The notes: generated from the sequence alone by a model not told the origin. Numbered from the stretch's first letter, positions 16,626 to 26,347 are shown. The stretch is 64,000 nt of DNA from Sporosarcina sp. NCCP-2222 (GCF_023168145.1 NZ_BQYK01000001.1:409343-473342); one strand, 5' to 3'. Numbers and translations are program-made.

Positions 16626-18341
16626 TCACTTCCGTATAATGTCACGGATGAATTGTTCCAGCGGCCATGTATTGACGACCGTCTCTTTTTTCAACCATGC
16701 TTTTTGTGCGTATCGAACGCCGATGTCCATGTAACGTAACTGATCTGTCGCATGAGCATCCGTATTAATCGCTATTTTTACTCCTGCCTCCTGCTCCTGC
16801 GCCATCGCCAAATAATCAACAGCCAAATCAAAACGATGCGGATTGGCATTCAGCTCCAGGATTTTACCGTATTGCTTGGCCCATTCAATCAGTTGCGGCA
16901 CATCCACATCATAGCCTTCTCTTTGCCCGATAATTCTTCCGGTCGGGTGAGCAATCATATCAACATGGGGATTGGAAATAGCGGAATGCAGCCTCTCCAT
17001 GATTTGTTCTCTGCTTTGATTGAAGTTGGAATGGATTGATGCGATGACGAAATCAAGCTCTTCCAGCAGATCATCTTCAAAATCCAGCCGTCCGTCCGGC
17101 AAAATATCCATTTCTGTCCCGGTAAAAATTTCAATATCGGTATATTCCTCATTCAATTCATGGATTTCGGCCATTTGTGCCCTAAGCCGTTCAGGCGTCA
17201 ACCCGTTTGCCACTTTCAAGTATTGTGTATGGTCGGTAATGACGATATGCGAATAGCCTTTGTTGCGGCACGCCTCCACCATTTCACGAATCGAATAGCC
17301 TCCATCCGACCATGTCGTATGCATATGGAAATCCCCACGAATGTCAGCAAGTGAAATGAGACCGTCCAATTCGTTTGCTTTGTCGATTTCCTTGCCATCC
17401 TTTCGTAGCGATGGCGGAATGAAAGGCAAACCGAAATGAGCAAAGAATTCCTTTTCGGAATCAAACGTTAGGACATTCCCATCTTCAAGCTCAACACCGT
17501 ATTCACTAATCTTCATGCCTCGGGATTTGGCGATTTGCCTCATTCGCACATTATGATCTTTGGAACCGGTAAAATGATGGATTGCGGTGGCGAATTGCTC
17601 GTCTGTCACAAAGCGGAAATCCGCATCGACTAGATCCGTCATATCTAGCGTTACTGATAACTTCGCATCCCCGGCAGCAATCACCTCTTCGACAGGCAGT
17701 GCTGCCAGGATAGCCTCCCTGACACTGGAAGGCTTGTCCGTCACGATAATGAAATCGACGTCGCTGCTCTCCTCTTCTACGCGGCGAAAACTGCCCGCTA
17801 CCGAGAACCGTTGAATGTCCGCGATTTGGCGCAATTCCTCCTCGATGAAGAAGACGATTTGCTCAATTTGCCAAACCGGGAGTTTGCCTTTTCGCGTGCC
17901 CAATTGCTCAATTTCATGTAAGATCTTTTCTTCCGTCTTCTTACCAAAGCCGGGCAATTTACTTACTTCATTCGTTTCACAGGCTGCACGCAGCGATTCC
18001 ACGGAATCAATTCCGAGTGCCTCTCGTAATTTCGCAATCCGCTTTCCACCCAGTCCAGGGATGCGCAATAAAGGAATCAATCCTTTTGGCACTTCCTCTT
18101 CCAATTCTTTCAGCAAATCGGATTCACCTTTTTCCAGCAAATCAATGATGACAGCGCCTGTGCCCTTGCCAATCCCTTTCAAAGTTAAAATATCATCCAT
18201 TTCGGATAAACTTCTCGGGTCCAATTCCAACACATTGGCTGCTTTACGAAATGCCCCCACTTTAAAAGGATTTTCCCCAAGCAACTCCATATATAAAGCA
18301 ATCTTTTCAAACGTCCGGATGATTGTTTTCTTATTCAACAA
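16626..18341 (-). CDS. polX: DNA polymerase X with PHP phosphoesterase domain
   Basis: A 571-residue bacterial PolX: an N-terminal helix-hairpin-helix region (LKGIGKGTGAVI, PGLGGKRIAKL, LPGFGKKTEEKI), a nucleotidyltransferase palm with SSDVDFIIV and DLVDADFRF carrying the three metal-binding aspartates, and a C-terminal PHP domain beginning DFHMHTTWSDG with 3'-5' exonuclease and AP-endonuclease potential. It fills short gaps in base-excision repair. The start is one of two tandem TTG codons (18341 or 18338); GGAGGAGG lies six or nine bases upstream, and the second matches B. subtilis better. It is followed closely by mutS2. Confidence 0.95.
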   Translation of the reverse strand: MLNKKTIIRTFEKIALYMELLGENPFKVGAFRKAANVLELDPRSLSEMDDILTLKGIGKGTGAVIIDLLEKGESDLLKELEEEVPKGLIPLLRIPGLGGKRIAKLREALGIDSVESLRAACETNEVSKLPGFGKKTEEKILHEIEQLGTRKGKLPVWQIEQIVFFIEEELRQIADIQRFSVAGSFRRVEEESSDVDFIIVTDKPSSVREAILAALPVEEVIAAGDAKLSVTLDMTDLVDADFRFVTDEQFATAIHHFTGSKDHNVRMRQIAKSRGMKISEYGVELEDGNVLTFDSEKEFFAHFGLPFIPPSLRKDGKEIDKANELDGLISLADIRGDFHMHTTWSDGGYSIREMVEACRNKGYSHIVITDHTQYLKVANGLTPERLRAQMAEIHELNEEYTDIEIFTGTEMDILPDGRLDFEDDLLEELDFVIASIHSNFNQSREQIMERLHSAISNPHVDMIAHPTGRIIGQREGYDVDVPQLIEWAKQYGKILELNANPHRFDLAVDYLAMAQEQEAGVKIAINTDAHATDQLRYMDIGVRYAQKAWLKKETVVNTWPLEQFIRDIIRK

Positions 18342-18367
18342 AATCAGCCTCCTCCATATGTCCCTTC

Positions 18368-18396
18368 AAAAAAAGCTTCCCTCACGTCGGGGAAGC
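18368..18396 (-). terminator. Terminator of zapA-cvpA
   Basis: Minus strand: GCTTCCC/GGGAAGC stem with an eight-base loop and seven T, directly after the cvpA stop. Confidence 0.9.
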
Positions 18397-18398
18397 CG

Positions 18399-18938
18399 TC
18401 AACTTTTATAAATATACCACCATTTTTTCACAGTCTCTGAAATGATCGGAGTATGTTCAAACATCGTATTGGCTAAAATAGAGTTATCAATGATTCCCTG
18501 CACGAAATCTATCGGAATCATGGCAAATACATAGAGAACAAAAAATATCAAAATATAGAACTCCACAAATCCTAACGCCGCTCCGCCAAAACGTGCAAGA
18601 AAACCTAGCACAGGCAAAAACTTCAGGAAATCAAACATCGATGCGATCAGCTGCAACACGAATTTCACAGCAAGGAAAATGAGGACAAAGGCAAGCAACC
18701 GGTAAAAGGTTTCATCTAAATCGATCTGCTCGACAGCCCAGCTCAGCTTCAAATTTGCGGTTACCCCTGGATAAGGAACCCATAGGACAAATTTTTCAGC
18801 CAGCGGTTTGTAGTATATGTAAGCGACAATCAGCGCAATAATGAAGCCTGTCATATGAATGGCTTGCACGACCAAGCCACGTCTGAATCCGGTGATCAAT
18901 CCTCCGAGCAGGAGGAACACAATAATTAAATCAAGCAT
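18399..18938 (-). CDS. CvpA family membrane protein
   Basis: A 179-residue protein with four hydrophobic helices, of the CvpA family (YshB in B. subtilis); the N-terminus LDLIIVFLLLGGLITGFRRG is typical. CvpA proteins were found through colicin V production and are linked to envelope stress; the molecular function is unresolved. The ribosome site before ATG 18938 is weak (GAAGGG about 12 bases away), so translation may be coupled to zapA, which ends nine bases upstream. A terminator follows at once. Confidence 0.85.
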   Translation of the reverse strand: MLDLIIVFLLLGGLITGFRRGLVVQAIHMTGFIIALIVAYIYYKPLAEKFVLWVPYPGVTANLKLSWAVEQIDLDETFYRLLAFVLIFLAVKFVLQLIASMFDFLKFLPVLGFLARFGGAALGFVEFYILIFFVLYVFAMIPIDFVQGIIDNSILANTMFEHTPIISETVKKWWYIYKS

Positions 18939-18947
18939 AAACGTCCG

Positions 18948-19208
18948 TCAACCCTTCAACTTATTCAATTCTTCTTCCAACCGTTCGATCTTCTCTTTCA
19001 ACAGCAAATAATCATGCACGCTGTTTACTGCAGTCAGAACCGCAATTTTGGCGCTATCCAAATAAGGGTTCCGGGCACTGATTTCACGCATTTTATCGTC
19101 GACCATGGAGGCAACGAGACGGACATGGCTGCTAGATTCATCGCCGACTATCGTATATGTCTGCCCAAAAATATCGACCGAAACGCGCGTCTTCTGCTCG
19201 TCTTCCAA
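18948..19208 (-). CDS. zapA: Cell division protein ZapA
   Basis: An 86-residue ZapA: a beta-rich head ([20 protein letters not shown]) and a C-terminal coiled coil ([19 protein letters not shown]). ZapA bundles FtsZ protofilaments and stabilises the Z ring. The start is TTG at 19208, eight bases after GGGAGG, which gives the family length. The longer open frame up to 19334 is not supported. It forms a two-gene transcript with cvpA and diverges from rnhC. Confidence 0.93.
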   Translation of the reverse strand: MEDEQKTRVSVDIFGQTYTIVGDESSSHVRLVASMVDDKMREISARNPYLDSAKIAVLTAVNSVHDYLLLKEKIERLEEELNKLKG

Positions 19209-19455
19209 TAATCCGACCTCCCGATTCCGATTCAACAGGCGCTGCGGCCATTGATGATCAAATAATATGAAACAGTTCCCCAAACCGAACAGAGGAAATG
19301 GACAAGTACGGTACAGCACTCTGTACCCCATCATAACATGAAACCATTTTGGTTGTGAATAAAGGATGTGCCATCCATAGGTTCTTCTCTAGCAATAGTT
19401 ATTCCACCTTGTAGTATTGTACAATATGTCAGTAGATGGGGAAAGGAAGTTGCAA

Positions 19456-20397
19456 ATGAGCCAACAAGTGATCGTTTTAGGAAAAGAAGAAATGAACCGT
19501 TTGATGAAGCATTATGAAAACAATAAAATACATCGAAATGCACCTGGGGTAGTTTTTGCCGCCAAGCTGAACGATACTGCCATAACTGTTTATAAGTCCG
19601 GAAAAGTGCTCTTCCAAGGCGCCGGCTCAACCCGTGAAGCAGCGGGATGGTCTGGATCAGATTTACCCGCTAAAGCTGCCGGTATAAAAACGAAAACGCA
19701 AGGTGATACGATGCCTCCGAATCTCGCCAACCTTTCCATAGTCGGCTCTGATGAAACTGGAACCGGTGATTTCTTCGGCCCTATTACGGTTTGTGCATGC
19801 TTTGTCAGGAATGAGCAAATTGAACTCGTGAAGGAACTGGGTGTAAAGGATTCCAAGCAATTGACGGACGATTGGATGAGGCAGATTGCACCTGATCTGA
19901 AAGAAACACTCCTCTATTCTGTCTTGACCTTGAAAAATGACAAGTATAACGAAGTACAAGAAAAAGGATGGTCGCAAGGCAAAATAAAAGCGCTGCTTCA
20001 TAACCAGGCATTGAAACATGTCCTTCGGAAAATGGGAGACGAAAAACCGGAATACATCCTAATTGACCAGTTTGCAGAGCGCGGCATCTATTACAACCAT
20101 CTGAAAGCGGCTCCTGAAATTGTCCGGGAGAATGTACTATTTTCCACGAAAGCAGAGGGGTTACATGTAGCAGTTGCCGCAGCCTCCATCATCGCTCGTG
20201 TGGCTTTTCTAGAAGAAATGGACCGTCTCAGCTCTCTGACCGGCTTTCAATTACCTAAAGGCGCGGGCCCGAAAGTGGATGAAGCCGCTGCCAGGATTCT
20301 GTTGTCCCAAGGAGAAAATACACTAAAATCGTTATCCAAGTGGCACTTTGCCAATCGAGAAAAAGCAATGAAAATCGCTGCCCGGAAAAAGAAGTAA
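19456..20397 (+). CDS. rnhC: Ribonuclease HIII
   Basis: A 313-residue RNase HIII, exactly the B. subtilis length. The N-terminal TBP-like substrate-binding domain is followed by the catalytic domain, with GSDETGTGDFFGP (the DEG(T)G metal site), later DSKQL, ILIDQFAERG and AAASIIARVAFL. It cleaves RNA in RNA-DNA hybrids such as R-loops and primers. ATG 19456 is preceded by AAAGGA eight bases upstream; the frame is open from 19417 but has no ribosome site there. It diverges from zapA, as in B. subtilis. Confidence 0.96.
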   Translation: MSQQVIVLGKEEMNRLMKHYENNKIHRNAPGVVFAAKLNDTAITVYKSGKVLFQGAGSTREAAGWSGSDLPAKAAGIKTKTQGDTMPPNLANLSIVGSDETGTGDFFGPITVCACFVRNEQIELVKELGVKDSKQLTDDWMRQIAPDLKETLLYSVLTLKNDKYNEVQEKGWSQGKIKALLHNQALKHVLRKMGDEKPEYILIDQFAERGIYYNHLKAAPEIVRENVLFSTKAEGLHVAVAAASIIARVAFLEEMDRLSSLTGFQLPKGAGPKVDEAAARILLSQGENTLKSLSKWHFANREKAMKIAARKKK

Positions 20398-20440
20398 CAA
20401 TTCCCGGTCCATTACGTACCAATGGATGAGGTGAATAAGA

Positions 20441-20995
20441 ATGAGAGCGATTGTAATGATCCTATTATCAGCCCTGCTGCTAACGGCATGCCAAACCAAA
20501 AATACAGCTGCAGCTCCGCCAAAGTTACAAGACAGTCCACAAGAAGACGAAGTGCGAGAAGGAGATTTCATTTTCCGGCTTGTTTCAGAAAAGAAGAAGT
20601 ACGAGGAATACGAAAAACCGGAGATTTATGCGGAATTGACTTATGTAGGACAGAATGAAGAAATCCGGATCTCCCATGCCGCCTCCCCGTTCTCCTTTCC
20701 GATCCATGAAAAGACCAGAGGGTATACAGTTGATTATGCGATGAATACCCCCTTGCTTATCACCAACTTGAAACGCGGAGAACCTTATCGCGAAAGTTAT
20801 GAATTTGCAGGAGGATATAGTAACCAGGACGATGAGGATTATGTGGTTTTTGTCCAGTCCATTATCGACCATAGCGGATTCCCCAAAGGTGATTATTCAA
20901 TGGAGGGCTATGCCAATTTCTCTATCATCGATGATTCAGATACATCAGAGAAAGAAATGAACATGCGACTGCAAATCGGCTATGAAGTGGAATGA
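20441..20995 (+). CDS. Putative lipoprotein of unknown function
   Basis: A 184-residue protein with a lipoprotein signal peptide: hydrophobic stretch IVMILLSALLLTAC with the lipobox LTAC and lipid-attachment cysteine 17. The exported part is acidic (KLQDSPQEDEVREGDFIFRL...), ends with a beta-rich region and shows no motif I can name. GGATGAGGTG lies before ATG 20441. It follows rnhC by 43 bases and ends before a bidirectional terminator, so it may share the rnhC transcript. Membrane anchoring is a solid reading; the function is unknown. Confidence 0.8.
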   Translation: MRAIVMILLSALLLTACQTKNTAAAPPKLQDSPQEDEVREGDFIFRLVSEKKKYEEYEKPEIYAELTYVGQNEEIRISHAASPFSFPIHEKTRGYTVDYAMNTPLLITNLKRGEPYRESYEFAGGYSNQDDEDYVVFVQSIIDHSGFPKGDYSMEGYANFSIIDDSDTSEKEMNMRLQIGYEVE

Positions 20996-21001
20996 ACAAT
21001 G

Positions 21002-21045
21002 AAAACGGCCGCCCAGGAACCTATTCCATGGGCGGCAATTCTTTT
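21002..21045. terminator. Bidirectional terminator
   Basis: GCCGCCCA/TGGGCGGC stem (21008-21036), with AATTCTTTTA on the plus side and CGTTTTC on the minus side. It separates the lipoprotein gene from the convergent pheT. Confidence 0.85.
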
Positions 21046-23455
21046 ATCCGCGGAGCTGCGCGTCCGCTTCTGTAGTTAATGCAGTTAGTACTTTATCATG
21101 CGCTTTCACGACTTCCTCGTCTGTCAATGTCCGTTCTGGATCGAAGTATGTCAAAGAGAACGCAATTGATTTTTTGCCTTCTTCGACATTTGTCCCTTCA
21201 TAAAGATCGAACAATTTGACGCCTTTCAGAAGCTTGCCGCCAGCATCTCGGATGATATGCTCCAATTTTCCGGCAGTCGTCTCTTTAGAAACGACGAGTG
21301 CGATGTCTCTCGTCATAGAAGGGAAACGTGGAACCGGCTTATAAATCAGCTCTGCAGTGTCCGCCTTCAATACATCAGCCAAGTTCATTTCCATCACATA
21401 CGTTTCTTTCAAGTCACGCTTCTTCATTTCTGCAGGGTGCAATTGGCCGATCAATCCGACACGGTTTCCATCAAGAAGGATATCAGCGGTACGTCCAGGA
21501 TGCATGCCAGCAATTGCAGCCTTTTCGAATGTAAGACGATCGGAGAATCCAAGACGGCTCATTAAGCCTTCGACAATTCCTTTCAAGACGAAGAAATCGA
21601 CATTCTTCGACTCACCTTGCCATGCATGATCCACCCATTGGCCTGTCATGGCTACTGCCAAATGTTCAACCTCTTTTGGCAATCCGTCTTCTTCCATTCC
21701 AAGGAATACAGATCCCGTTTCATATAGTGCGACGGAGTCCATTCGACGTGCCACATTGTACGTCAGCGCCTCCAGCAAATGAGGAATTAGGCTTTGGCGC
21801 AATGTGCTCCGTTCTTCACTCATCGGCATTAACAAATTTGTTGTTTCAGCTGTTTCAAGTGCGAATGCCTGTGATTGCTCTTTGGATGTCAATGAATACG
21901 TGATTGCCTGGAAAAGGCCAGCTCCTTCTAAGAAATTGCGGACGACGCGCCGTTTCGCCTGGTAGGACGTTAAACCTCCTGGCACTGACTCTGTCACCGG
22001 CAACGTCTTTGGAATTTCATCATACCCGTGCATACGTGCGATTTCCTCGATGATGTCTTCTTTAATCTTCAAATCTTGTCTGCGAGTCGGCGCATCAATG
22101 ACCAGTTGACCGTTGACCGCGTCTGTCGGGATTTGGAGACGCTTCAAAATCGTCATCATTTCATCCATTGAAATTTTCATGCCTAAGCGGCTGTTAATGT
22201 AATCAGGTGAGACGACAATGCGTTCAGGCGTTTTCTCGAGTTCGTCAAAGATGACCGAACCTGCCAGCACTTCTCCGCCAGCCAATTCTACGATCAGCTG
22301 GGCAGCACGTTCAGCAGCTTCCTGAACACGGTTCGGATCGACCCCTTTTTCAAAACGCGCACTCGCATCACTTCTCAAGCCAACTTCCTTGGACGTTTGT
22401 CTGACGGAAGCAGGTGCGAAGTACGCCGACTCGATAACGACTGTCGTCGTACCATCGTGCACTTCAGAATTGGCACCGCCCATGACGCCAGCGAGTGCAA
22501 CCGGTTCAGTGCCATTTGTAATGACTAGATTATGGGAACGAAGTGTTCGTTCGGCATCATCAAGTGTGACAATCTTCTCACCTTCTGTTGCATGGCGAAC
22601 AACAATTTCCCCTGTTCCAAGGCGGTCATAATCGAAAGCGTGCAACGGCTGGCCATATTCCATCAAGACGAAGTTTGTAATATCGACGACGTTATTATGC
22701 GGGCGCACGCCAGCCGCCATCAAATAGTTTTGAAGCCATAATGGCGATTCCGCAATGGTTACATTTTTGACCACTTTTGCTACGTACATTGGATTGTCTT
22801 GAGTCGCTTCCACATGAAGCTTTAAGAGATCCTCTGCCTTTTCCGATGCTTGATCGTAGTTGATTTCAGGCAACGCAATTCCTTGAGAAAGGATCGCACC
22901 CACTTCGTAAGCCACGCCGAGCATGCTGAGAGCGTCTGAACGGTTGGGCGTTAAATCGAATTCAAGAACCGTATCATCCAAGCCTAAAAGCGGTAAAGCG
23001 TCTTCTCCCGGTAAAGCATCCTCAGGCAAGACATAGATTCCTTCAGCATACGACTTCGGAACAAGCTTTCCTTCAATTCCAAGCTCTTGAAGGGAGCAGA
23101 TCATGCCGTTTGATTCTTCACCGCGCAGTTTTGCTTTTTTGATTTTGACTCCGCCCGGAAGAACAGCACCCGGACGAGCGACAATCACTTTTTGGCCCTG
23201 TGCCACATTCGGTGCGCCGCAAATGATTTGAGTTGTTTCTTCTCCTACATCCACTTGGCAAATGTTCAATTTATCAGCTTCCGGGTGTTTGACACACTCC
23301 TTCACATGACCGACAACAACATTTGTCATACCTTGACTGCGATCGATAATGGAGTCCACTTCAATACCTGCTCGCGTGATCCGTTCTGCAAGATCAGCAG
23401 GGGCGATTCCATTGATATTTACATATTTACTGAGCCATTTTGTAGATACTAACAT
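21044..23455 (-). CDS. pheT: Phenylalanyl-tRNA synthetase beta subunit
   Basis: An 803-residue beta chain of the (alpha-beta)2 PheRS. Domains in order: B1 and the OB-fold tRNA-binding domain (40-150), B3/B4 editing region (LTPNRSDALSMLGVAYEVG onward), B5, a catalytic-like module (DIIEEIARMHGYDEIP), and the C-terminal anticodon-binding FDX-ACB domain (VPRFPSMTRDIALVV). It charges tRNA-Phe with phenylalanine and clears mischarged tyrosine. ATG 23455 follows AGGAGGAG and lies 14 bases after pheS; both are controlled by the T-box upstream. Confidence 0.97.
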   Translation of the reverse strand: MLVSTKWLSKYVNINGIAPADLAERITRAGIEVDSIIDRSQGMTNVVVGHVKECVKHPEADKLNICQVDVGEETTQIICGAPNVAQGQKVIVARPGAVLPGGVKIKKAKLRGEESNGMICSLQELGIEGKLVPKSYAEGIYVLPEDALPGEDALPLLGLDDTVLEFDLTPNRSDALSMLGVAYEVGAILSQGIALPEINYDQASEKAEDLLKLHVEATQDNPMYVAKVVKNVTIAESPLWLQNYLMAAGVRPHNNVVDITNFVLMEYGQPLHAFDYDRLGTGEIVVRHATEGEKIVTLDDAERTLRSHNLVITNGTEPVALAGVMGGANSEVHDGTTTVVIESAYFAPASVRQTSKEVGLRSDASARFEKGVDPNRVQEAAERAAQLIVELAGGEVLAGSVIFDELEKTPERIVVSPDYINSRLGMKISMDEMMTILKRLQIPTDAVNGQLVIDAPTRRQDLKIKEDIIEEIARMHGYDEIPKTLPVTESVPGGLTSYQAKRRVVRNFLEGAGLFQAITYSLTSKEQSQAFALETAETTNLLMPMSEERSTLRQSLIPHLLEALTYNVARRMDSVALYETGSVFLGMEEDGLPKEVEHLAVAMTGQWVDHAWQGESKNVDFFVLKGIVEGLMSRLGFSDRLTFEKAAIAGMHPGRTADILLDGNRVGLIGQLHPAEMKKRDLKETYVMEMNLADVLKADTAELIYKPVPRFPSMTRDIALVVSKETTAGKLEHIIRDAGGKLLKGVKLFDLYEGTNVEEGKKSIAFSLTYFDPERTLTDEEVVKAHDKVLTALTTEADAQLRG

Positions 23456-23469
23456 TTCAGTTCTCCTCC

Positions 23470-24507
23470 TTACGCTTCCGTCCGGTTGAATTGCGAGATG
23501 AATCGGATATCATTTGTATAGAAATGACGAATATCTTCCACGCCATATTTCAACATGGCAATCCGCTCTGGCCCCATGCCAAATGCAAATCCTGTCACCA
23601 CGGATGGATCGTAGCCCGCCATTTTCAATACATTCGGATGCACCATGCCGGCTCCGAGAATTTCGATCCAGCCCGTCTTTTTACAAACATTGCAGCCCGC
23701 TCCGCCGCATTTGAAGCATGAAATATCCATTTCGACCGAAGGCTCTGTGAATGGAAAGAAGCTTGGACGAAGACGGATTTCACGGTCTGCTCCAAACATC
23801 TTCTTCGCAAACAAATCCAAGGTGCCTTTCAGGTCACTCATGCGGATATTTTCCCCGACAACGAGTCCTTCAATTTGTGTAAACTGATGGGAGTGGGTCG
23901 CGTCATCATTATCACGACGGTAGACCTTTCCTGGACAGATAATTTTAATCGCTTCCCCTTTTTTGGCTTCCATCGTTCTTGCCTGGACAGGAGATGTATG
24001 GGTACGAAGCAAAACGTCTTCTGAAATATAGAACGAATCCTGCATGTCGCGAGCTGGGTGCCCTTTTGGCAAATTAAGCGCTTCAAAGTTGTAGTAGTCT
24101 TTCTCCACTTCCGGTCCTTCCGCGATTTCATAGCCCATGCTAATGAAGAAGTCTTCAATCTCCTCCACGACACGAGTCAACGGATGATGATTGCCTGCCG
24201 GCGCAGGACGTCCTGGCAGTGTCACATCGATCGATTCATTTTCAAGCTGAGCTTGGATTGCCGCCTCCTCCAGTACAGCCATGCGGGACTCCAATGCCTC
24301 GGTAACTGTTTCACGGACGACATTCACAAGCGCCCCCATTTTTGGACGTTCTTCAGCAGGAAGTTTTCCCATTCCTTTCAATAAATCGGTGATAGGGCCC
24401 TTCTTACCGAGATATGCAACACGGACGTCGTTTAACTCCTTGACTCCCTGCGCATCCTGAATCTTTTTCAATGCTTCTTCTTTCAATTGCTGCAATTGCT
24501 GTTCCAT
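23470..24507 (-). CDS. pheS: Phenylalanyl-tRNA synthetase alpha subunit
   Basis: A 345-residue catalytic subunit of PheRS. An N-terminal coiled coil is followed by the class II catalytic core, with motif 2 ([20 protein letters not shown]), [12 protein letters not shown] and motif 3 ([17 protein letters not shown]). ATG 24507 is chosen because GGAG lies seven bases upstream and the length equals the family; the open frame extends into the T-box leader and should not be used. First gene of pheST. Confidence 0.97.
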   Translation of the reverse strand: MEQQLQQLKEEALKKIQDAQGVKELNDVRVAYLGKKGPITDLLKGMGKLPAEERPKMGALVNVVRETVTEALESRMAVLEEAAIQAQLENESIDVTLPGRPAPAGNHHPLTRVVEEIEDFFISMGYEIAEGPEVEKDYYNFEALNLPKGHPARDMQDSFYISEDVLLRTHTSPVQARTMEAKKGEAIKIICPGKVYRRDNDDATHSHQFTQIEGLVVGENIRMSDLKGTLDLFAKKMFGADREIRLRPSFFPFTEPSVEMDISCFKCGGAGCNVCKKTGWIEILGAGMVHPNVLKMAGYDPSVVTGFAFGMGPERIAMLKYGVEDIRHFYTNDIRFISQFNRTEA

Positions 24508-24524
24508 CGTCATTCTCCTTTCAA

Positions 24525-24855
24525 AATAAAAAAGCCCCGCCCCCAAAAAGGGACGAGGACGAGATCGCGGTACCACCCTGATTATTATGCAAACGCGCAT
24601 AATCACTTCATTGGAATAACGGTCCTACACCGGCACGCCTTTACAGAAGACTGGTCCTGGCGGCAGCTAACGGGGTGAACTTCAATCACTGCGCATCGAT
24701 CTGTACTTCCAGTCAAGGTACAGACTTCCTGACGACCGCATGTCATCTACTCTTCCCGCTCATCGCTTTTTACATTTGTATTCAGCCGGCGGCTAGAGAC
24801 TCGGGGTCATACGCCCGAGCTGCTGTGCAACAAAAAAACTCCGCCTCCACTTTAG
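24525..24855 (-). promoter_or_regulatory. T-box leader (phenylalanine) controlling pheST
   Basis: The minus-strand leader holds the invariant T-box AGGGTGGTACCGCG (24566-24579), which pairs with the NCCA end of uncharged tRNA. It is followed by a G/C-rich terminator (GTCCC...GGGGGCGGGGC) and six T at about 24529-24563. A long imperfect stem I lies at about 24640-24800 with an AGTA-box-like GAAGAGTAGA. The triplet TTC at 24677-24679, just before ACC, is the best specifier candidate and is a Phe codon. Uncharged tRNA-Phe would stabilise the antiterminator. Confidence 0.92.
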
Positions 24856-24860
24856 TTTTT

Positions 24861-24889
24861 AGTATACATGAATCAAATATTTTCGGCAA
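24861..24889 (-). promoter_or_regulatory. Promoter of pheST
   Basis: Minus strand: TTGCCG (24884-24889), 17 bases, TATACT (24861-24866), just upstream of the T-box leader. Confidence 0.75.
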
Positions 24890-24934
24890 CACTAGGAGCA
24901 TCACGTGATACCGTCAAAATCTGCGACATTCCCC

Positions 24935-25714
24935 TTACCTGTTTCCGGAAACAGCATATGCATATAAGAGAATGCCGGTCGCGACCGCCACATTCAAGGA
25001 TTCCGCTTGGCCAAGAATCGGGATCTTAACCACTTCATCCGATTGCTTTAATAAATTTGCGGATACACCGCTTCCTTCATTGCCGACTAATAGGGCAAAT
25101 GAAGCCGGGGCTTGAATCGCTTGATAATCTTTAGCCTCATGAAGGCCAGTCCCTAAAACGGCAGCGCCGTTTTCTTTGGCGCGTTTAATCCAATCCTCTA
25201 GATTGCCTTTTACTACAGGGAGATGAAAATTAGATCCTTGTGCAGATCGAATTGTCTTTGGATTGTAGAGGTCAGCAGAACCGTGGCCGAGAATGACAGC
25301 ATCCATTCCAGCTGCATCTGCAGTTCTAATCATTGTGCCCACATTTCCTGGATCTTGGACTGCATCGATGAACAGGAATTTTTTCCAACCGCTAAATAAT
25401 TCCTCGTTGTATTCAGGTTGCCGACAATGGGCGAAAATCCCTTGAGAATTCTCTGTCTCAGCAAGTTCCTTTGCGATTGCACTTGGTATTTCAATTTGCT
25501 GCACAGCCGCCTCTTTGAAATGCGATGGCAGTTCCACATCCTCCCGCACAATTAAATGAAGGACAGTACCTTGCGTTTTTAAGGCTTCCTCGACAAGATG
25601 GAATCCTTCGATGAGAAATTCTCCCGATTTATCACGATCTTTTTTATTTGTTATTAGTTTGAGCCAATGCTTCACTAATGCATTCTGGCGAGATTCGATT
25701 CGTTTCATGTACAT
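24935..25714 (-). CDS. ysgA: TrmH/SpoU-family RNA 2'-O-methyltransferase (YsgA-like)
   Basis: About 259 residues. An N-terminal substrate-binding domain (RIESRQNALVKHWLKL, FLIEGFHLVEEAL) is followed by the SPOUT knot, with the three signatures DAVQDPGNVGTMIRTADAAG, LVGNEGSGVS and IPILGQAESLNVAVATGILLY. It methylates ribose in rRNA or tRNA; the target is not deducible. Start candidates are ATG 25714 (five bases after AAGGA) and ATG 25708, which matches the B. subtilis protein better. It stands between pheST and sspI, as in B. subtilis. Confidence 0.93.
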   Translation of the reverse strand: MYMKRIESRQNALVKHWLKLITNKKDRDKSGEFLIEGFHLVEEALKTQGTVLHLIVREDVELPSHFKEAAVQQIEIPSAIAKELAETENSQGIFAHCRQPEYNEELFSGWKKFLFIDAVQDPGNVGTMIRTADAAGMDAVILGHGSADLYNPKTIRSAQGSNFHLPVVKGNLEDWIKRAKENGAAVLGTGLHEAKDYQAIQAPASFALLVGNEGSGVSANLLKQSDEVVKIPILGQAESLNVAVATGILLYAYAVSGNR

Positions 25715-25750
25715 AGACATCCTTTTTTCTTTTTAGTGTAGCAAAAAGAT

Positions 25751-25782
25751 GCATAGTTGGCGATGGATTGAACACATTAATA
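25751..25782 (+). promoter_or_regulatory. Possible sigma-G promoter of sspI
   Basis: GCATA (25751-25755) and CATTAATA (25775-25782), 19 bases apart, resemble the forespore sigma-G pattern, which is what an ssp gene should have. The spacing is a base longer than ideal. Confidence 0.4.
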
Positions 25783-25800
25783 GCAGGAGGTTGAATAAAA

Positions 25801-26013
25801 ATGAACTTTCAAATTCGTGAAGCCATTACGGCAAACATGAAAAACAACTCAGCAAACGACATTAAAGGCATTGTGGACGATGCCATTCAACGTGGCGAAG
25901 AACAGATGCTTCCAGGTCTCGGCGTGTTTTTTGAAAAGCTTTGGAACCGCGCTGACGAGCAGGAGAAAGAAAAGATTTCCGGAGAGATCGCTCAAGCGTT
26001 TTCCGGGCAATAA
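25801..26013 (+). CDS. sspI: Small acid-soluble spore protein I
   Basis: A 70-residue SspI with the family core GIVDDAIQRGEEQMLPGLGVFFEKLW. Minor SASPs of this type accumulate in the forespore; this family is distinct from the DNA-coating alpha/beta SASPs. AGGAGG lies ten bases before ATG 25801, and the gene is monocistronic, ending at a T-tailed hairpin. The ysgA-sspI adjacency matches B. subtilis. It is one of two genes in the window (with gerE) that mark sporulation. Confidence 0.95.
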   Translation: MNFQIREAITANMKNNSANDIKGIVDDAIQRGEEQMLPGLGVFFEKLWNRADEQEKEKISGEIAQAFSGQ

Positions 26014-26020
26014 AATGAAA

Positions 26021-26057
26021 AGAGCCGCCGGAACTTTTCCTGAAGGCTCTTTTTTTA
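26021..26057 (+). terminator. Terminator of sspI
   Basis: AGAGCC/GGCTCT stem with an inner imperfect CCGGAA/TTCCTG helix and seven T. Confidence 0.9.
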
Positions 26058-26103
26058 TATTTTCTTTTTCATCATGGATTCCTAACTAACAATCAGCTAA
26101 AAT

Positions 26104-26118
26104 AAATGGTAACCATTT
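26104..26118. promoter_or_regulatory. Palindrome before the 69-residue membrane gene
   Basis: AAATGGTAACCATTT has perfect seven-base arms, 19 bases before the start codon. It could be an operator; no regulator is identifiable. Confidence 0.35.
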
Positions 26119-26137
26119 ACAGAAAGAGTGGGAACCA

Positions 26138-26347
26138 ATGAACTTATTGAAAGAAGTAATCCAATCCATGTTAAAAATCTTTATTTTCTTAGCTGTGGGA
26201 TTAGCAGGCACTCTCTATGTTCTTAAGCCGATTTATGAGATGAAAGGTATCGCATTTACCGGTAATGTGTGGGTCATATGGTTCGGCCTTGCCTACATCC
26301 TGTTTGCAGCAGTAACATTCATTGATGTTTGGTTTCATAAGACATAA
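26138..26347 (+). CDS. Small two-helix membrane protein of unknown function
   Basis: A 69-residue protein with two hydrophobic segments (about 10-29 and 44-63) joined by a short loop (KPIYEMKGIAFTGN), ending WFHKT. GAGTGGGAA precedes ATG 26138. I do not recognise a family. It is flanked by the sspI terminator and the convergent argF. The 107 bases after its stop contain a hydrophobic open frame without a start codon, which I do not call. Confidence 0.6.
   Translation: MNLLKEVIQSMLKIFIFLAVGLAGTLYVLKPIYEMKGIAFTGNVWVIWFGLAYILFAAVTFIDVWFHKT

Noticed and set aside
24487-24908. Plus-strand open frames over the pheST leader
   Set aside because: The region is a T-box riboswitch on the other strand; the frames have no ribosome sites.
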